From positions 682,001 to 746,000 of the forward strand of contig JACPOK010000019.1 of NCBI GenBank assembly GCA_016191525.1: a DNA stretch of 64,000 nt. Direction: 5' to 3'. The DNA comes from Burkholderiales bacterium (GTDB lineage: Bacteria > Pseudomonadota > Gammaproteobacteria > Burkholderiales > Burkholderiaceae_C). Made by a program: the position numbers and the translations under genes. Position 1 is the stretch's first letter; the number at the start of each line of letters is the position of its first letter. This document shows positions 41,616 through 50,884 of the stretch, piece by piece. Under the pieces are notes generated by a model. It was not told where the DNA came from. It worked only from the letters and a program-made list of their open reading frames with translations, and did no database searches.

Positions 41616-42357
41616 ACGCATCTCCGACGAGCCCGCCTTCGTCGTCCATCGCTACGACTGGAGCGAATCCAGCCTGATCCTCGAAGTCTTCACCCGCCAC
41701 CACGGCCGGGTGGCGCTGGTGGCCAAGGGCGCCAAAAAGCCCAGTTCCAACTTCCGTCCCGTGCTGCTCCCGCTTCAGCCGCTGCACGTGGCCTTCGGCG
41801 GCGACGCGGAAATTCGCACGCTCAAGGGCGCCGAATGGGTGGGCGGCCAGGTCATGCCCACCGGCGACGGGCTGCTGTCGGGTTATTACATCAACGAACT
41901 TGTATTGCGGATGCTGGCGCGCGACGACCCGCATCCCGGCCTGTTCGATGCCTATACCAGCACTGTGCAGGTACTCGCCTCCGAGCATGGGGAGGCGCTG
42001 CAGCCGGCGTTGCGGGCCTTCGAGCTGGTGCTGCTGCGCGAAACCGGCCTGCTGCCGGTGCTGGACATGCAGACCCTGTCGCTGGAGCCGCTGGATGCCC
42101 GCGCCCGCTACAGCCTGGTGCCCGAAGGGGGGCTGGTGCAGGCGCGCGAGGGAGACGGGCGGGCCACGCTGGAAGGCGCCCAATGGCAGGCGCTGCAGGG
42201 CGCGCTGGATGCCCCGGTTCCTTTTTCGGCGACCCTGCGGCAGGCAGCCGCCGTGATGGCCGAGCTCAAGCCCCAGCTGCGCACCCTGCTGCACTACCAT
42301 TGCGGTGTCGCCACGCTGCGCACACGGCAGATGATGATGGACCTCCAGTCGCTATGA
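41581..42357 (+). CDS. recO: DNA repair protein RecO
   Basis: 258 residues. RecO works with RecF/RecR to load RecA on SSB-coated gaps. The OB-fold N-terminus is recognised by [20 protein letters not shown] and [15 protein letters not shown]; later [16 protein letters not shown] is typical. The ATG at 41581 lies 35 bases inside era. A TTG at 41602 ([11 protein letters not shown]) is an equally plausible start. The stop overlaps the pdxJ ATG. Confidence 0.92.
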   Translation: MKRGCAALATSRRISDEPAFVVHRYDWSESSLILEVFTRHHGRVALVAKGAKKPSSNFRPVLLPLQPLHVAFGGDAEIRTLKGAEWVGGQVMPTGDGLLSGYYINELVLRMLARDDPHPGLFDAYTSTVQVLASEHGEALQPALRAFELVLLRETGLLPVLDMQTLSLEPLDARARYSLVPEGGLVQAREGDGRATLEGAQWQALQGALDAPVPFSATLRQAAAVMAELKPQLRTLLHYHCGVATLRTRQMMMDLQSL

Positions 42358-43121
42358 ATCCCGGCAAAACATCCCTTTCGGTCAACCTCAACAAGGTCGC
42401 CCTGGTTCGCAACACGCGCCACCTGGGCATTCCCAGCGTCCTGCGCGCGGCCACGCTGTGCCTGGAGGCCGGCGCCCAGGGCATCACGGTGCATCCCCGC
42501 CCCGACGCCCGCCACATCCGCGCCGAAGACGTGCACGTGCTGCACCAGCTGCTCAAGTCCTGGCCCCGGGCGGAGTTCAACATCGAAGGCAACCCCTTCC
42601 ACAACCTGATGGACTTCGTGCGGGAGCAGCGGCCCCACCAGTGCACCTTCGTGCCGGACAGCGAAGGCCAGCTCACCAGCGACCATGGCTGGGACTTCCC
42701 CGCCGACACGGCCCGCCTGAAGCCCCTCATCGCCGAGGCCCAATCGCTGGGCGTGCGCGTCAGCCTGTTCATGGACCCGCGGCCGGACCAGATGGCCGCC
42801 GTCAAGGCCATCGGCGCCGACCGGGTTGAGCTGTACACCGAGACCTTTGCCAGCGCTTTCGGCACGGCCGGCAAGGACGCCGTGCGCAAGGGCTTCACTG
42901 AAACCGCCGCCGCCGCGCAGGCCGTGGGCCTGGGCATTAATGCCGGGCACGACCTGAACCGCGAGAACCTTACGGACTTCCTGGCCCACGTGCCCGGCGT
43001 GCAGGAAGTCTCGATCGGCCATGCGCTGATTTCCGATGCGCTGGAGCAGGGCTACACCGCCGCCGTGAAGGGCTACCTGGCGGCGATCGACAGGGCCTTC
43101 GCCGCCACCTCCGGCCAATGA
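42354..43121 (+). CDS. pdxJ: Pyridoxine 5'-phosphate synthase
   Basis: 255-residue TIM barrel that condenses 1-deoxyxylulose 5-phosphate with 3-amino-2-oxopropyl phosphate to give PNP, the last ring-forming step of vitamin B6 synthesis. [27 protein letters not shown] with the catalytic His, FNIEGNP and [10 protein letters not shown] are conserved. It overlaps recO and acpS by four bases each. The pdxJ-acpS linkage is conserved widely. Confidence 0.97.
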   Translation: MNPGKTSLSVNLNKVALVRNTRHLGIPSVLRAATLCLEAGAQGITVHPRPDARHIRAEDVHVLHQLLKSWPRAEFNIEGNPFHNLMDFVREQRPHQCTFVPDSEGQLTSDHGWDFPADTARLKPLIAEAQSLGVRVSLFMDPRPDQMAAVKAIGADRVELYTETFASAFGTAGKDAVRKGFTETAAAAQAVGLGINAGHDLNRENLTDFLAHVPGVQEVSIGHALISDALEQGYTAAVKGYLAAIDRAFAATSGQ

Positions 43122-43516
43122 TCTTCGGCCTGGGCACCGACATCTGCGACGTGCGGCGGATCCGCGCTTCGCTGGACCGCCATGGCGATCGCTTCGCCCG
43201 CAAGATCCTGTCCGAAGGGGAATTTGCCACCTGGCGCGCCCGCAGCGCACGCTGGCCCGAGCGCGGCGTGCGCTACCTGGCAACCCGTTTCTCCGCCAAG
43301 GAAGCCTTCAGCAAGGCGGTGGGCCTGGGCATGCGCATGCCCATGACCTGGCGCCTGTGCGAGGTGGGCAAGCTGCCCAGCGGCAAGCCCGTGATCGTGC
43401 TGCACGGCGGGCTGAAGGAATGGTTTGACGCGCAGGGCCTGTCGGCCCACGTCAGCGTCACCGATGAAACCGATTACGCGGCGAGCTTCGTCGTCGTTGA
43501 AAAAAAGGTGAACTGA
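43118..43516 (+). CDS. acpS: Holo-[acyl carrier protein] synthase
   Basis: 132 residues. It moves 4'-phosphopantetheine from CoA to Ser37 of AcpP. The Mg-binding Asp lies in GLGTDICDV and the second motif [15 protein letters not shown] carries the catalytic Glu and Lys. It overlaps pdxJ by four bases and abuts nagZ without a gap. Confidence 0.95.
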   Translation: MIFGLGTDICDVRRIRASLDRHGDRFARKILSEGEFATWRARSARWPERGVRYLATRFSAKEAFSKAVGLGMRMPMTWRLCEVGKLPSGKPVIVLHGGLKEWFDAQGLSAHVSVTDETDYAASFVVVEKKVN

Positions 43517-44575
43517 ATGACTGGACATGCCCCCCTCGTGCTCGATATCGCCGGGCTGGAACTGACGCCCGCCGATCGCCGCCGCATCCGCCATCCGATG
43601 GCCGGCGGCCTGATCCTGTTCGCCCGCAACTGGAAAGACCGGGCGCAGATTTCAGCCCTGTGCGCCGAAATCAAGTCGCTGCGCCCGGACATGCTGATCT
43701 GCGTGGACCATGAAGGCGGGCGGGTGCAGCGTTTCCGCACTGACGGCTTCACCCACCTGCCGCCCATGCGCGCGCTGGGCGAGCTGTGGATGCGCGATGC
43801 CATGCAGGCCACCAACGCCGCGACCGCCGCCGGCTATCTGCTGGGCGCCGAGCTGCGCGCCTGCGGCGTCGATCTCAGCTTCACCCCCGTGCTCGACCTG
43901 GATTGGGGCGGCTCCGGCGTCATCGGCGACCGTTCGTTCCACCGGGATCCGCGCGTGGCCGCGCTGCTGGCCAAGAGCCTGATGCACGGCCTGCTGCGCG
44001 CCGGCGTGGCCAATTGCGGCAAGCACTTTCCCGGCCACGGTTTCGTCAAGGCCGATTCGCATAACGAGATTCCGGTGGATTCGCGCAGCCTCAAGGCCAT
44101 CCTGGCCGACGATGCCGCCCCCTATGGCTGGCTGAGCGCCACGCTGGCCAGCGTCATGCCCGCACATGTGGTCTACCCCAAGGTGGACTCGCGGCCAGCT
44201 GGCTTTTCCAGCCGCTGGCTCAACGACATCCTGCGGGCCCGGCTGGGGTTTGGCGGCGCCGTGTTCAGCGATGACCTGAGCATGGCCGGCGCCCGGCTGA
44301 TCGACGGCCGCGAAGTGAGCTACGCAGAAGCGGCGATGTTGGCCCTCAACGCTGGCTGCGACATGGTGCTGCTGTGCAACCAGTCAGGCGGCAAGGGCGA
44401 GGCGGTGGACGAACTGCTGGACGGCCTGGCCCGGGCGCTGGGCACGGGCGGCTGGCGCGCCAGCGAAGGCAGCGAAGCGCGCCGCACGGCGCTGCTGCCC
44501 GTGGCGCCCGCGCTGCAATGGGACGAGCTGATGTCCGACCCGCACTACATGCAGGCGCTTGACCTGCTGCCCTGA
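43517..44575 (+). CDS. nagZ: Beta-N-acetylhexosaminidase (GH3)
   Basis: 352 residues. Cytoplasmic enzyme removing GlcNAc from anhydro-muropeptides in cell-wall recycling. GGLILFARNWKDRAQI, DHEGGRVQRF, the KHFPGHGFVKADSH catalytic loop (His/Asp dyad, about 169-182) and FSDDLSMAGA with the nucleophile Asp are all present. Last gene of the lepA operon; followed at once by a repeat that forms a terminator. Confidence 0.96.
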   Translation: MTGHAPLVLDIAGLELTPADRRRIRHPMAGGLILFARNWKDRAQISALCAEIKSLRPDMLICVDHEGGRVQRFRTDGFTHLPPMRALGELWMRDAMQATNAATAAGYLLGAELRACGVDLSFTPVLDLDWGGSGVIGDRSFHRDPRVAALLAKSLMHGLLRAGVANCGKHFPGHGFVKADSHNEIPVDSRSLKAILADDAAPYGWLSATLASVMPAHVVYPKVDSRPAGFSSRWLNDILRARLGFGGAVFSDDLSMAGARLIDGREVSYAEAAMLALNAGCDMVLLCNQSGGKGEAVDELLDGLARALGTGGWRASEGSEARRTALLPVAPALQWDELMSDPHYMQALDLLP

Positions 44576-44576
44576 C

Positions 44577-44632
44577 GCTATAGATTTTATAGCTGCCAAA
44601 GCACGGCTGGTGCGCTCTGCAGCCGTTTTTAG
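44577..44632 (+). repeat. Palindromic repeat, copy 3 (nagZ-lysS junction)
   Basis: GCTATAGATTTTATAGC, then TGCCAAAGCAC, loop GGCTG, GTGCGCTCTGCAGCCG and TTTTT. Same element as in rseA (same orientation) and hemD (opposite). It fills the whole gap between the convergent nagZ and lysS genes. Confidence 0.85.
44603..44630 (+). terminator. Terminator made by the repeat, after nagZ
   Basis: ACGGCTG pairs with CAGCCGT across a 10-base loop and is followed by TTTT. The T-tract overlaps the lysS stop codon on the other strand. Confidence 0.7.
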
Positions 44633-46185
44633 CTCTCGCGGCGCAAGGCGGGAAAGAGGATCACGTCGCGGATGCTGGGGCTGTCCGTGAGCAGCATCAT
44701 CAGCCGGTCGATGCCGATACCGCAGCCGCCGGTAGGCGGCATGCCGTACTCCAGCGCGCGCACGAAATCGTGGTCGTAGAACATGGCTTCGTCGTCGCCC
44801 GCGTCCTTGGCATTCACCTGCGCGGCGAAGCGGGCGGCCTGGTCCTCGGCGTCGTTCAGCTCAGAGAAACCGTTGCCGAACTCGCGGCCGGTGATGTAGA
44901 GCTCAAAACGCTCGGTCACCTCGGGCCGCTCGTCATTGGCGCGGGCCAGCGGTGAAATTTCGGTGGGGTGCTCCATGATGAAGGTGGGCTGCCAGAGCTT
45001 TTCCTCCACCGTCTCCTCGAAGTACAGCACCTGCAGGCTGGCCAGCGACCGGCCCGCAAGCTTGTTCTTCTCCTCGGTCAGGCCCAGCTTGCGAACGGCG
45101 TTGAGCAGCCAGTCGCGGTTGTCTACGCGGCGCTCCGTGCCGCCTTCAATAACTTCGCCGGCCTCCGTGTGTTTCACGATGGCTTCGCGGATGGTCAGGC
45201 GCTCGAACGGCTGGGCCAGGTCCACGGGCTGCCCGCCGTACGTGAGCTGCAGCGTGCCGCAGGCCTTCTGCGCCGCGTCGCGCACCAGCGCCTCGGTGAA
45301 GTCCATCAGGTCGCGGTAATTCCAGTACGCCGCGTAGAACTCCATCATGGTGAACTCGGGGTTGTGGCGCACCGAGATGCCTTCATTGCGGAAGTTGCGG
45401 TTGATCTCGAACACCCGCTCGAAGCCGCCCACCACCAGGCGCTTCAGGTAAAGCTCCGGCGCGATGCGCAGGAACATCTGCTGGTCCAGCGCGTTGTGGT
45501 GCGTGGTGAAGGGCTTGGCGTTGGCACCGCCGGGAATGGGGTGCAGCATCGGCGTTTCCACTTCCAGGAACTCGTGCTTCACCATGAAGTCGCGAATGCC
45601 CGAAACGGCCTTGCTGCGCGCCACGAAGCGCTTGCGCGCCTCCTCATCGGTCATCAGGTCGATGTAGCGCTGGCGGTACTTCACTTCCTGGTCGGCGATG
45701 CCATGGAACTTGTCCGGCATGGGCCGCAGGCTCTTGGTCAGCAGCCGCACGCTGGTGGCGTGCAGCGACAGCTCGCCGGTGCGCGTCTTGAACACGCGGC
45801 CCTCGGCGCCGACGATGTCGCCCAGGTCCCAGTGCTTGAACGCGGCGTACAGCTCTTCGCCCACGTCGTCGCGCGTCACGTAGATCTGGATGCGCCCGCT
45901 CTGGTCCTGCAGGGTGGCGAAGCTGGCCTTGCCCATCACCCGCTTGAGCATCATGCGCCCGGCGATCCTGGCCACGGTGCCTTCGGCGGCCAGCGCCTCG
46001 GCGTCTTTTTCGCCGTGCCGGCCGTGCAGCGTGGCCGCATGGTCGGCGGGCTTGAAATCATTGGGAAACGCCACGCCCTTGCCGGCTTTCTGGGCCTCGC
46101 GCAGGGCCTTGAGCTTCTCGCGGCGCTCGCCGATCAGCTGGTTCTCGTCAACGGCGGGCGGAGCGGGGGTCTTGTTGTCGGACAT
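44629..46185 (-). CDS. lysS: Lysyl-tRNA synthetase, class II
   Basis: 518 residues. It charges tRNA-Lys. An N-terminal OB-fold anticodon-binding domain (about 70-175, with [19 protein letters not shown]) is followed by the class II core: [20 protein letters not shown] (motif 1 region), [20 protein letters not shown] (motif 2) and [20 protein letters not shown] (motif 3). The ATG at 46185 begins [20 protein letters not shown]. It is convergent with nagZ and divergent from the flippase gene. Confidence 0.97.
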   Translation of the reverse strand: MSDNKTPAPPAVDENQLIGERREKLKALREAQKAGKGVAFPNDFKPADHAATLHGRHGEKDAEALAAEGTVARIAGRMMLKRVMGKASFATLQDQSGRIQIYVTRDDVGEELYAAFKHWDLGDIVGAEGRVFKTRTGELSLHATSVRLLTKSLRPMPDKFHGIADQEVKYRQRYIDLMTDEEARKRFVARSKAVSGIRDFMVKHEFLEVETPMLHPIPGGANAKPFTTHHNALDQQMFLRIAPELYLKRLVVGGFERVFEINRNFRNEGISVRHNPEFTMMEFYAAYWNYRDLMDFTEALVRDAAQKACGTLQLTYGGQPVDLAQPFERLTIREAIVKHTEAGEVIEGGTERRVDNRDWLLNAVRKLGLTEEKNKLAGRSLASLQVLYFEETVEEKLWQPTFIMEHPTEISPLARANDERPEVTERFELYITGREFGNGFSELNDAEDQAARFAAQVNAKDAGDDEAMFYDHDFVRALEYGMPPTGGCGIGIDRLMMLLTDSPSIRDVILFPALRRES

Positions 46186-46258
46186 GGAAAGCCTGGGCCA
46201 AAACCCCTGATTTTAGGTTTTCGCGAAAGGGTGCTCCCCCGGCCTCGATAATCGCCCC

Positions 46259-47716
46259 ATGTATCTGCGTGCCGGGGTGATTTCGTTGGCGCTGCTGCTG
46301 GCCAGCCGCGTGCTGGGCCTGCTGCGCGAATCGGTGCAGGCCGCGGCCTTCGGCACCACTGCCCTGGGCGACCTGGCCGTCGTCATGCTCACCCTGCCGG
46401 ACCTGGCCAGCGCCATCCTGGCCTCGGGCGCGCTGGCCTATGCCCTGCTGCCCTGGTGGGCGCACCAGTCACGGCCCGCACTGGCCGCCAGCCAGCGGCA
46501 GGCGGCGCGCCTGCTGGTGGGGCTGGGCCTGGCAATCGCGCTGGCCCTGTGGCTGGCGCCGGGCCTGGCCGGGCGGTGGCTGGCGCCGGGCGTCGGCGAG
46601 GCGGCGCGGCCCGAACTGGTGAGCGCGATCCACTGGGCTTCTGCGGCGGTGCCGCTGTCGCTGCTGGGCTCGCTCTGGTACACCCGCCTGCAGCACGAGC
46701 GCGACGCGGTGGGCATGTATGGCATGAACGTGGTCCACACCGGCGTTGTCATCGGCGCGATGCTGCTGGTGGCCTGGGGCGCGCAGGGCAGCCAGGCCAT
46801 CACCTGGCTTGGCATGGGGCTGGTGCTGGCACTGGCGATGCGGCTTGCGTTCCTGCGATGGCGGCTGTCGCGGGTGCAGGCGGTGGCCGCGCCCGTGGGC
46901 GGCCGCGAGACGCAGGGCCTGCCGGGCTGGCGTATCTGGCTGTGGGCCACGCTGGCCACCGGCGGGCCGGCGGCGCTGCCGCTGCTGGCGCGCACCCTGG
47001 TCTCGCGCAACGGCGAGGGCGCGCTGGCCGCGTTCAACTACGCCTGGAAGCTGGTGGAACTGCCCAACCTGCTGGCGATCCAGCTGGTGGCGACGCTGGC
47101 GTTCCCGGCGTTCACCCGGGCGTATGCGCAAGGGCGCGAATTCAGCGTGCAGCTGCGCAGCGCTTTCGTGCTGGCCTGGACGCTGGCCTGCGCCGCCGCC
47201 GTGGCGTTGTGGGTGGGGGCGCAGCCGCTGGCGCGCATCCTGTTTGGCTGGGGCCGCATGGAACCGCAACGGGTGGCCGAAGTGGCCGGCTGGGCGGCCT
47301 GGGGCGGCTGGACCCTGCTGCCGCAGGCGCTGATCGCGGTGGCCATGCTGGTGCTGGCCACGCTGGGCCGGCTGCGCTTCGCCGCGCTGGCCTACCTGGG
47401 GGTGCTGGTGGCGCTGTTCGCGCTGGGCAAGAGTGGCCTGCATGAAGGGCTTTCGGTGATGCAGGTGCTGCTGGGCCTGTTCGCGGCCCTGGCGGTTGTG
47501 CTGCTGTGGATGGCACGCGACCACGCCCGCCATGCGCTGGCCTGGCGCGAGATGGCGCCGCCGGCGGTGCTGGCCGCCTTGCTGGCTCCCGCGGGCGCGC
47601 TGGTACCCGGCTCGCAGCCCGTGCTGGTGCTGCTGGCCGCGGGTGCCTCGGCGCTGCTTGTGCTCGCCGCCGGCTACGCGTCCAGCCCGGTGCTGCGCGC
47701 GGCCTTGAAACGATAA
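46259..47716 (+). CDS. MurJ-like MOP-superfamily flippase
   Basis: 485 residues with about 12-14 hydrophobic segments. The N-terminus ASRVLGLLRESVQAAAFG matches the MurJ/MviN start, and FNYAWKLVELPNLLAIQL is the MurJ-type central motif. Compared with housekeeping MurJ it is shorter and its N-terminus differs (MYLRAGVISLALLL). As it opens a polysaccharide gene block it more likely flips an undecaprenyl-linked oligosaccharide, but a role as the cell's lipid II flippase cannot be excluded. A GATAAT hexamer lies nine bases before the ATG, suggesting a leaderless or very short-leader mRNA. Confidence 0.75.
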   Translation: MYLRAGVISLALLLASRVLGLLRESVQAAAFGTTALGDLAVVMLTLPDLASAILASGALAYALLPWWAHQSRPALAASQRQAARLLVGLGLAIALALWLAPGLAGRWLAPGVGEAARPELVSAIHWASAAVPLSLLGSLWYTRLQHERDAVGMYGMNVVHTGVVIGAMLLVAWGAQGSQAITWLGMGLVLALAMRLAFLRWRLSRVQAVAAPVGGRETQGLPGWRIWLWATLATGGPAALPLLARTLVSRNGEGALAAFNYAWKLVELPNLLAIQLVATLAFPAFTRAYAQGREFSVQLRSAFVLAWTLACAAAVALWVGAQPLARILFGWGRMEPQRVAEVAGWAAWGGWTLLPQALIAVAMLVLATLGRLRFAALAYLGVLVALFALGKSGLHEGLSVMQVLLGLFAALAVVLLWMARDHARHALAWREMAPPAVLAALLAPAGALVPGSQPVLVLLAAGASALLVLAAGYASSPVLRAALKR

Positions 47717-47725
47717 TGGCGGGGC

Positions 47726-48532
47726 ATGATCGAGCTGCTGCAACTCACGAATGACCCGGCGCTGGCGAAGCGCTGCGACGCCATCGCGGGCATGCGCCTT
47801 TTCATCGACCTGGAGCGCGACGGCAAGGCCGAGCGCCAGGCGGGCCGCAGCACCTTCATTAGCGACCACCAGGTGGCCGACATCGCCCCGGTGAAAGCCG
47901 TGCTCAGCCGCCACCAGCTGATGGTGCGGCTCAACCCGCTCAATGCGGGCACGGCGGGCGAGCTGGACGAGGTCATCGCGGCGGGGGCCGATCTGCTGAT
48001 GCTGCCGATGTTCAGCAGCGCCGGCGAGCTGCGCGAGTTTTCAGCCCTGGTCGCTGGCCGCCGGCCCATCATCCCGCTGGTGGAAACCGCCGCCGCGCTG
48101 CACAGCGCGCCGCAGTGGATAGCCACCCCCGGCCTGCACGAGGTTTTCGTGGGCTTGAACGACCTGCACATCGACCTGGGCTGCCGTTTCATGTTCGAGC
48201 CGCTGGCGCAGGGCCTGCTGGAGCCGGTGGCGCAACTGGCGCGCTCGCACGGCCTGCGCTTCGGTTTTGGCGGCATCGCGCGGCTGGACGAGGGCATGGT
48301 GCCCGGCCGCGATGTGCTGGCCGAGCACCTGCGCCTGGGTTCGCAGGCGGTCATTCTTTCTCGCACTTTCCGCGAAGCTGCGGGTGGCGCACCGCTGGAG
48401 GAGCAAGTGCAAGCCCTGCGTGCGGTGGAGGCCGCCCTGGCCACGCGCGGCCCGGCGCAAGTGGAAGCCGACCGGGTGCGCATCGCCTCGGCGGTGGGCC
48501 AGGTGGCCGCGCGCATGGAAGCGGCGAAGTGA
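47726..48532 (+). CDS. HpcH/HpaI aldolase-family protein
   Basis: 268 residues of the PEP/pyruvate-binding TIM-barrel group. Conserved pieces are LMVRLNPLN, GADLLMLPMFSSA, RRPIIPLVETAAAL and FVGLNDLHIDLG, with the metal-binding Glu expected in VETAAAL. Members cleave or form 4-hydroxy-2-oxo acids, or are citryl-type lyases. It sits inside the polysaccharide block, between the flippase and the initiating transferase (stop overlaps the next GTG). It may supply or modify a 2-oxo-3-deoxy acid unit; that role is inferred from position only. Confidence 0.75.
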   Translation: MIELLQLTNDPALAKRCDAIAGMRLFIDLERDGKAERQAGRSTFISDHQVADIAPVKAVLSRHQLMVRLNPLNAGTAGELDEVIAAGADLLMLPMFSSAGELREFSALVAGRRPIIPLVETAAALHSAPQWIATPGLHEVFVGLNDLHIDLGCRFMFEPLAQGLLEPVAQLARSHGLRFGFGGIARLDEGMVPGRDVLAEHLRLGSQAVILSRTFREAAGGAPLEEQVQALRAVEAALATRGPAQVEADRVRIASAVGQVAARMEAAK

Positions 48533-49095
48533 AGCGGCTGATGGACATCGTGCTGTCGCTTGCCGCCCTGGTCGTGCTGTCACCGCTGCTGGCGGCGGTG
48601 GCGCTGGCCATTGCGCTGGGTGACGGTTTCCCGGTGCTGTTTCGCCAGCAGCGGGTCGGCCGCGGCGGGCACGAGTTCGGCATGCTCAAGTTCCGCAGCA
48701 TGGTGCGCGATGCGGCCAGCACCGGCCCCTACTTCACCTCGAGCAACGACTCCCGCATTACGCCCGTGGGCCGTTTCATCCGCCGCACCAGCCTGGATGA
48801 GTTGCCGCAACTTTTCAATGTGCTGCGTGGCGACATGAGCCTGGTCGGGCCGCGCCCCGACGTGCCGGCCCAGCGCGGCCTGTACAGCGAGGCGGAATGG
48901 CGCGAGCGCTGCAGCGTCCGGCCCGGCATCACCGGGCTGGCGCAGGCGCTGCTGCGCTCCGAATGCACCGATGCCGAGCGGCTGGCACTGGACCTGCGCT
49001 ATGCCAGGCAGTCACGCGGCGTGGGTGGACTGTGGCGGGACCTGAAGATCATGGTCTGGACGCTCGGCCGGCTGTCCGGAAAAGGGAGCAACTAG
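48529..49095 (+). CDS. Undecaprenyl-phosphate sugar-1-phosphate transferase (PglC/WcaJ C-domain type)
   Basis: 188 residues, the minimal bacterial sugar transferase domain. An N-terminal re-entrant membrane helix (about 3-30, LMDIVLSLAALVVLSPLLAA) is followed by LFRQQRVGRGGHEFGMLKFR, FIRRTSLDELPQLFNVLRGD and SLVGPRPDVPAQ. The Asp-Glu pair in TSLDELPQ is the catalytic dyad of this monotopic transferase family. It should start glycan assembly by moving a sugar phosphate to undecaprenyl phosphate. Start GTG at 48529 overlaps the aldolase stop; ATG at 48541 is an alternative. Confidence 0.88.
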   Translation: MKRLMDIVLSLAALVVLSPLLAAVALAIALGDGFPVLFRQQRVGRGGHEFGMLKFRSMVRDAASTGPYFTSSNDSRITPVGRFIRRTSLDELPQLFNVLRGDMSLVGPRPDVPAQRGLYSEAEWRERCSVRPGITGLAQALLRSECTDAERLALDLRYARQSRGVGGLWRDLKIMVWTLGRLSGKGSN

Positions 49096-49096
49096 C

Positions 49097-50884
49097 ATGT
49101 GCGGCATCTTCGGCTACTGGGACCGCGAGGCGCGGGCGCTGGGCGGCGACGTGCTGGCCGCGATGGCGCAGCAGATCGCCCATCGGGGCCCCGACGATGA
49201 GGGCCTGTGGCACCAGCCGCAGCGCGGCGTCGCGATGGGCAACAAGCGCCTGGCCATCATCGACATCGCGGGAGGGCACCAGCCTTTCGTCTCGCAAGAC
49301 GGGCGCGTGGCCGTGGTGCAGAACGGCGAAATATTCAATTACGTCGAACTGGCGCAGGAGCTGCGGGCGCAGGGTGTGGTGCTGAACACATCGTCCGACA
49401 CCGAGGTGATCCTGCGCCTCTATGAGCGCGAAGGCATCTCTTTCGTGAGCAAGCTCAACGGTATGTTTGCGATCGCCATTGACGACGCCCGCGAGGATGC
49501 GATGTACCTCATCCGCGATCGCATCGGCGTCAAGCCGCTGTACGTGGCGCAGGACGGCGGGCGCACGATCTTCGCCTCGGAAATCAAGGCCATATTGCCC
49601 GCAACCCGCACCCAGCGTGCATACGATGCTATCGATTTGGAAGCAATCCACCATTACCTGACGTTCAACTACATCCCCGCGCCGTGGACTGTGTGGAAGG
49701 ACGTGCGGCACGTGATGCCCGGCACCTGGATGAAATTCAGCCGCACCGGTGTGCAGACCGAGCGCTGGTGGAACCTGGCCACGCAACAGGAAAAAGACCA
49801 CGGTTTCGATGCCTGGGCCGAGGAGTTCATGGCCATCCTGGACGATGCCACCCGCATCCGCCTGCGTGCCGACGTGCCCTGGGGCGCCTTCCTTTCCGGC
49901 GGCGTGGATTCCACAACCATCGTTGGCCTGATGGCGCGGCACGTGGACCGGCCCGTCAAGACCTTCTGCATCGGCTTTGCCGATCCGCGCTACGACGAGT
50001 CGGCCTTTGCCGCCGAGGCCGCGCGGCGCTTCGGCTGCGACCACACCAGCGAGATCGCCGAGCTGAACATGCTCAACCGCTGGCCCCAGGTGCTCCACCA
50101 CCTGGACCAGCCGCACGGGGACGCGTCCTTCATGCCCACGCTGCGCGTCAGCGAGCTGGCGGCCAGGCATGTGAAGGTGGTGCTCACCGGCGACGGCGGG
50201 GACGAGCTTTTCGCCGGCTATGACAAATATGCCGCCTATTTCGCCCAGCCCGGCGTGCAGGCACTGGCCGACGGCGATTTCCGGCGCGGCTATTTCGATT
50301 CGATCTCGCTGTTCTCGCCGCAGGCCAAGCAGGCGCTGTACCGCCCCGCCATCGCCGCGCAGCTGGCGGGCGTCGACAGTTTTTCAGAGGCCGCCCGGCC
50401 ATGGTTCGACGAGGCCGCGCATTTCGACCGCGTCAACCAGGCGCTGTACCTGGACATGCAGCTGCTGCTCTCGGGCAACAACCTGGTCAAGCCCGACCGC
50501 ATGGGCATGGCGGTGTCCATCGAGGCGCGCACGCCGTTCCTGGACTGGCGGATGATGGAATTCGCCTTCCGCTCGCGCGGCGACACCAAGCTGGCCAACG
50601 GCGACAAGAAGCACTGGTACAAGAAGGCGGCGGCGCCCTTCATCGGCGAAGACCTGGCTTACCGCAAGAAGCAGATGTTCACGGTGCCCATCGGCGAATG
50701 GTTCCGCGGCGAAAGCTATTCGTGGCTGGAGGCCACGCTCTCCGGCAGCGGCCTGCTGGGACGCCTGTTCCAGCGGGACGCGGTCATCGCCATGCTGGAG
50801 CAGCACAGGGATGGCAGCGCTAACTACACGCGGGAACTGCGGGCGCTGGCGGCGCTCGCGCTCTGGGCGGAGCAGGCGTTTTGA
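49097..50884 (+). CDS. asnB: Asparagine synthetase-like glutamine amidotransferase
   Basis: 595 residues. The N-terminal class II glutaminase has catalytic Cys2 (MCGIFGYWD), RGPDDEGLW, RLAIIDIAGGHQP and NGEIFNYVEL. The C-terminal ATP-pyrophosphatase domain has FLSGGVDSTTIVGLM and GDGGDELFAGYDKY. General AsnB makes asparagine, but such genes placed in surface-glycan loci (WbpS-like) can amidate sugar carboxylates. It lies one base after the sugar transferase and overlaps the next gene. A segment near residues 168-185 may hold a degenerate copy of the palindromic repeat. Confidence 0.85.
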   Translation: MCGIFGYWDREARALGGDVLAAMAQQIAHRGPDDEGLWHQPQRGVAMGNKRLAIIDIAGGHQPFVSQDGRVAVVQNGEIFNYVELAQELRAQGVVLNTSSDTEVILRLYEREGISFVSKLNGMFAIAIDDAREDAMYLIRDRIGVKPLYVAQDGGRTIFASEIKAILPATRTQRAYDAIDLEAIHHYLTFNYIPAPWTVWKDVRHVMPGTWMKFSRTGVQTERWWNLATQQEKDHGFDAWAEEFMAILDDATRIRLRADVPWGAFLSGGVDSTTIVGLMARHVDRPVKTFCIGFADPRYDESAFAAEAARRFGCDHTSEIAELNMLNRWPQVLHHLDQPHGDASFMPTLRVSELAARHVKVVLTGDGGDELFAGYDKYAAYFAQPGVQALADGDFRRGYFDSISLFSPQAKQALYRPAIAAQLAGVDSFSEAARPWFDEAAHFDRVNQALYLDMQLLLSGNNLVKPDRMGMAVSIEARTPFLDWRMMEFAFRSRGDTKLANGDKKHWYKKAAAPFIGEDLAYRKKQMFTVPIGEWFRGESYSWLEATLSGSGLLGRLFQRDAVIAMLEQHRDGSANYTRELRALAALALWAEQAF

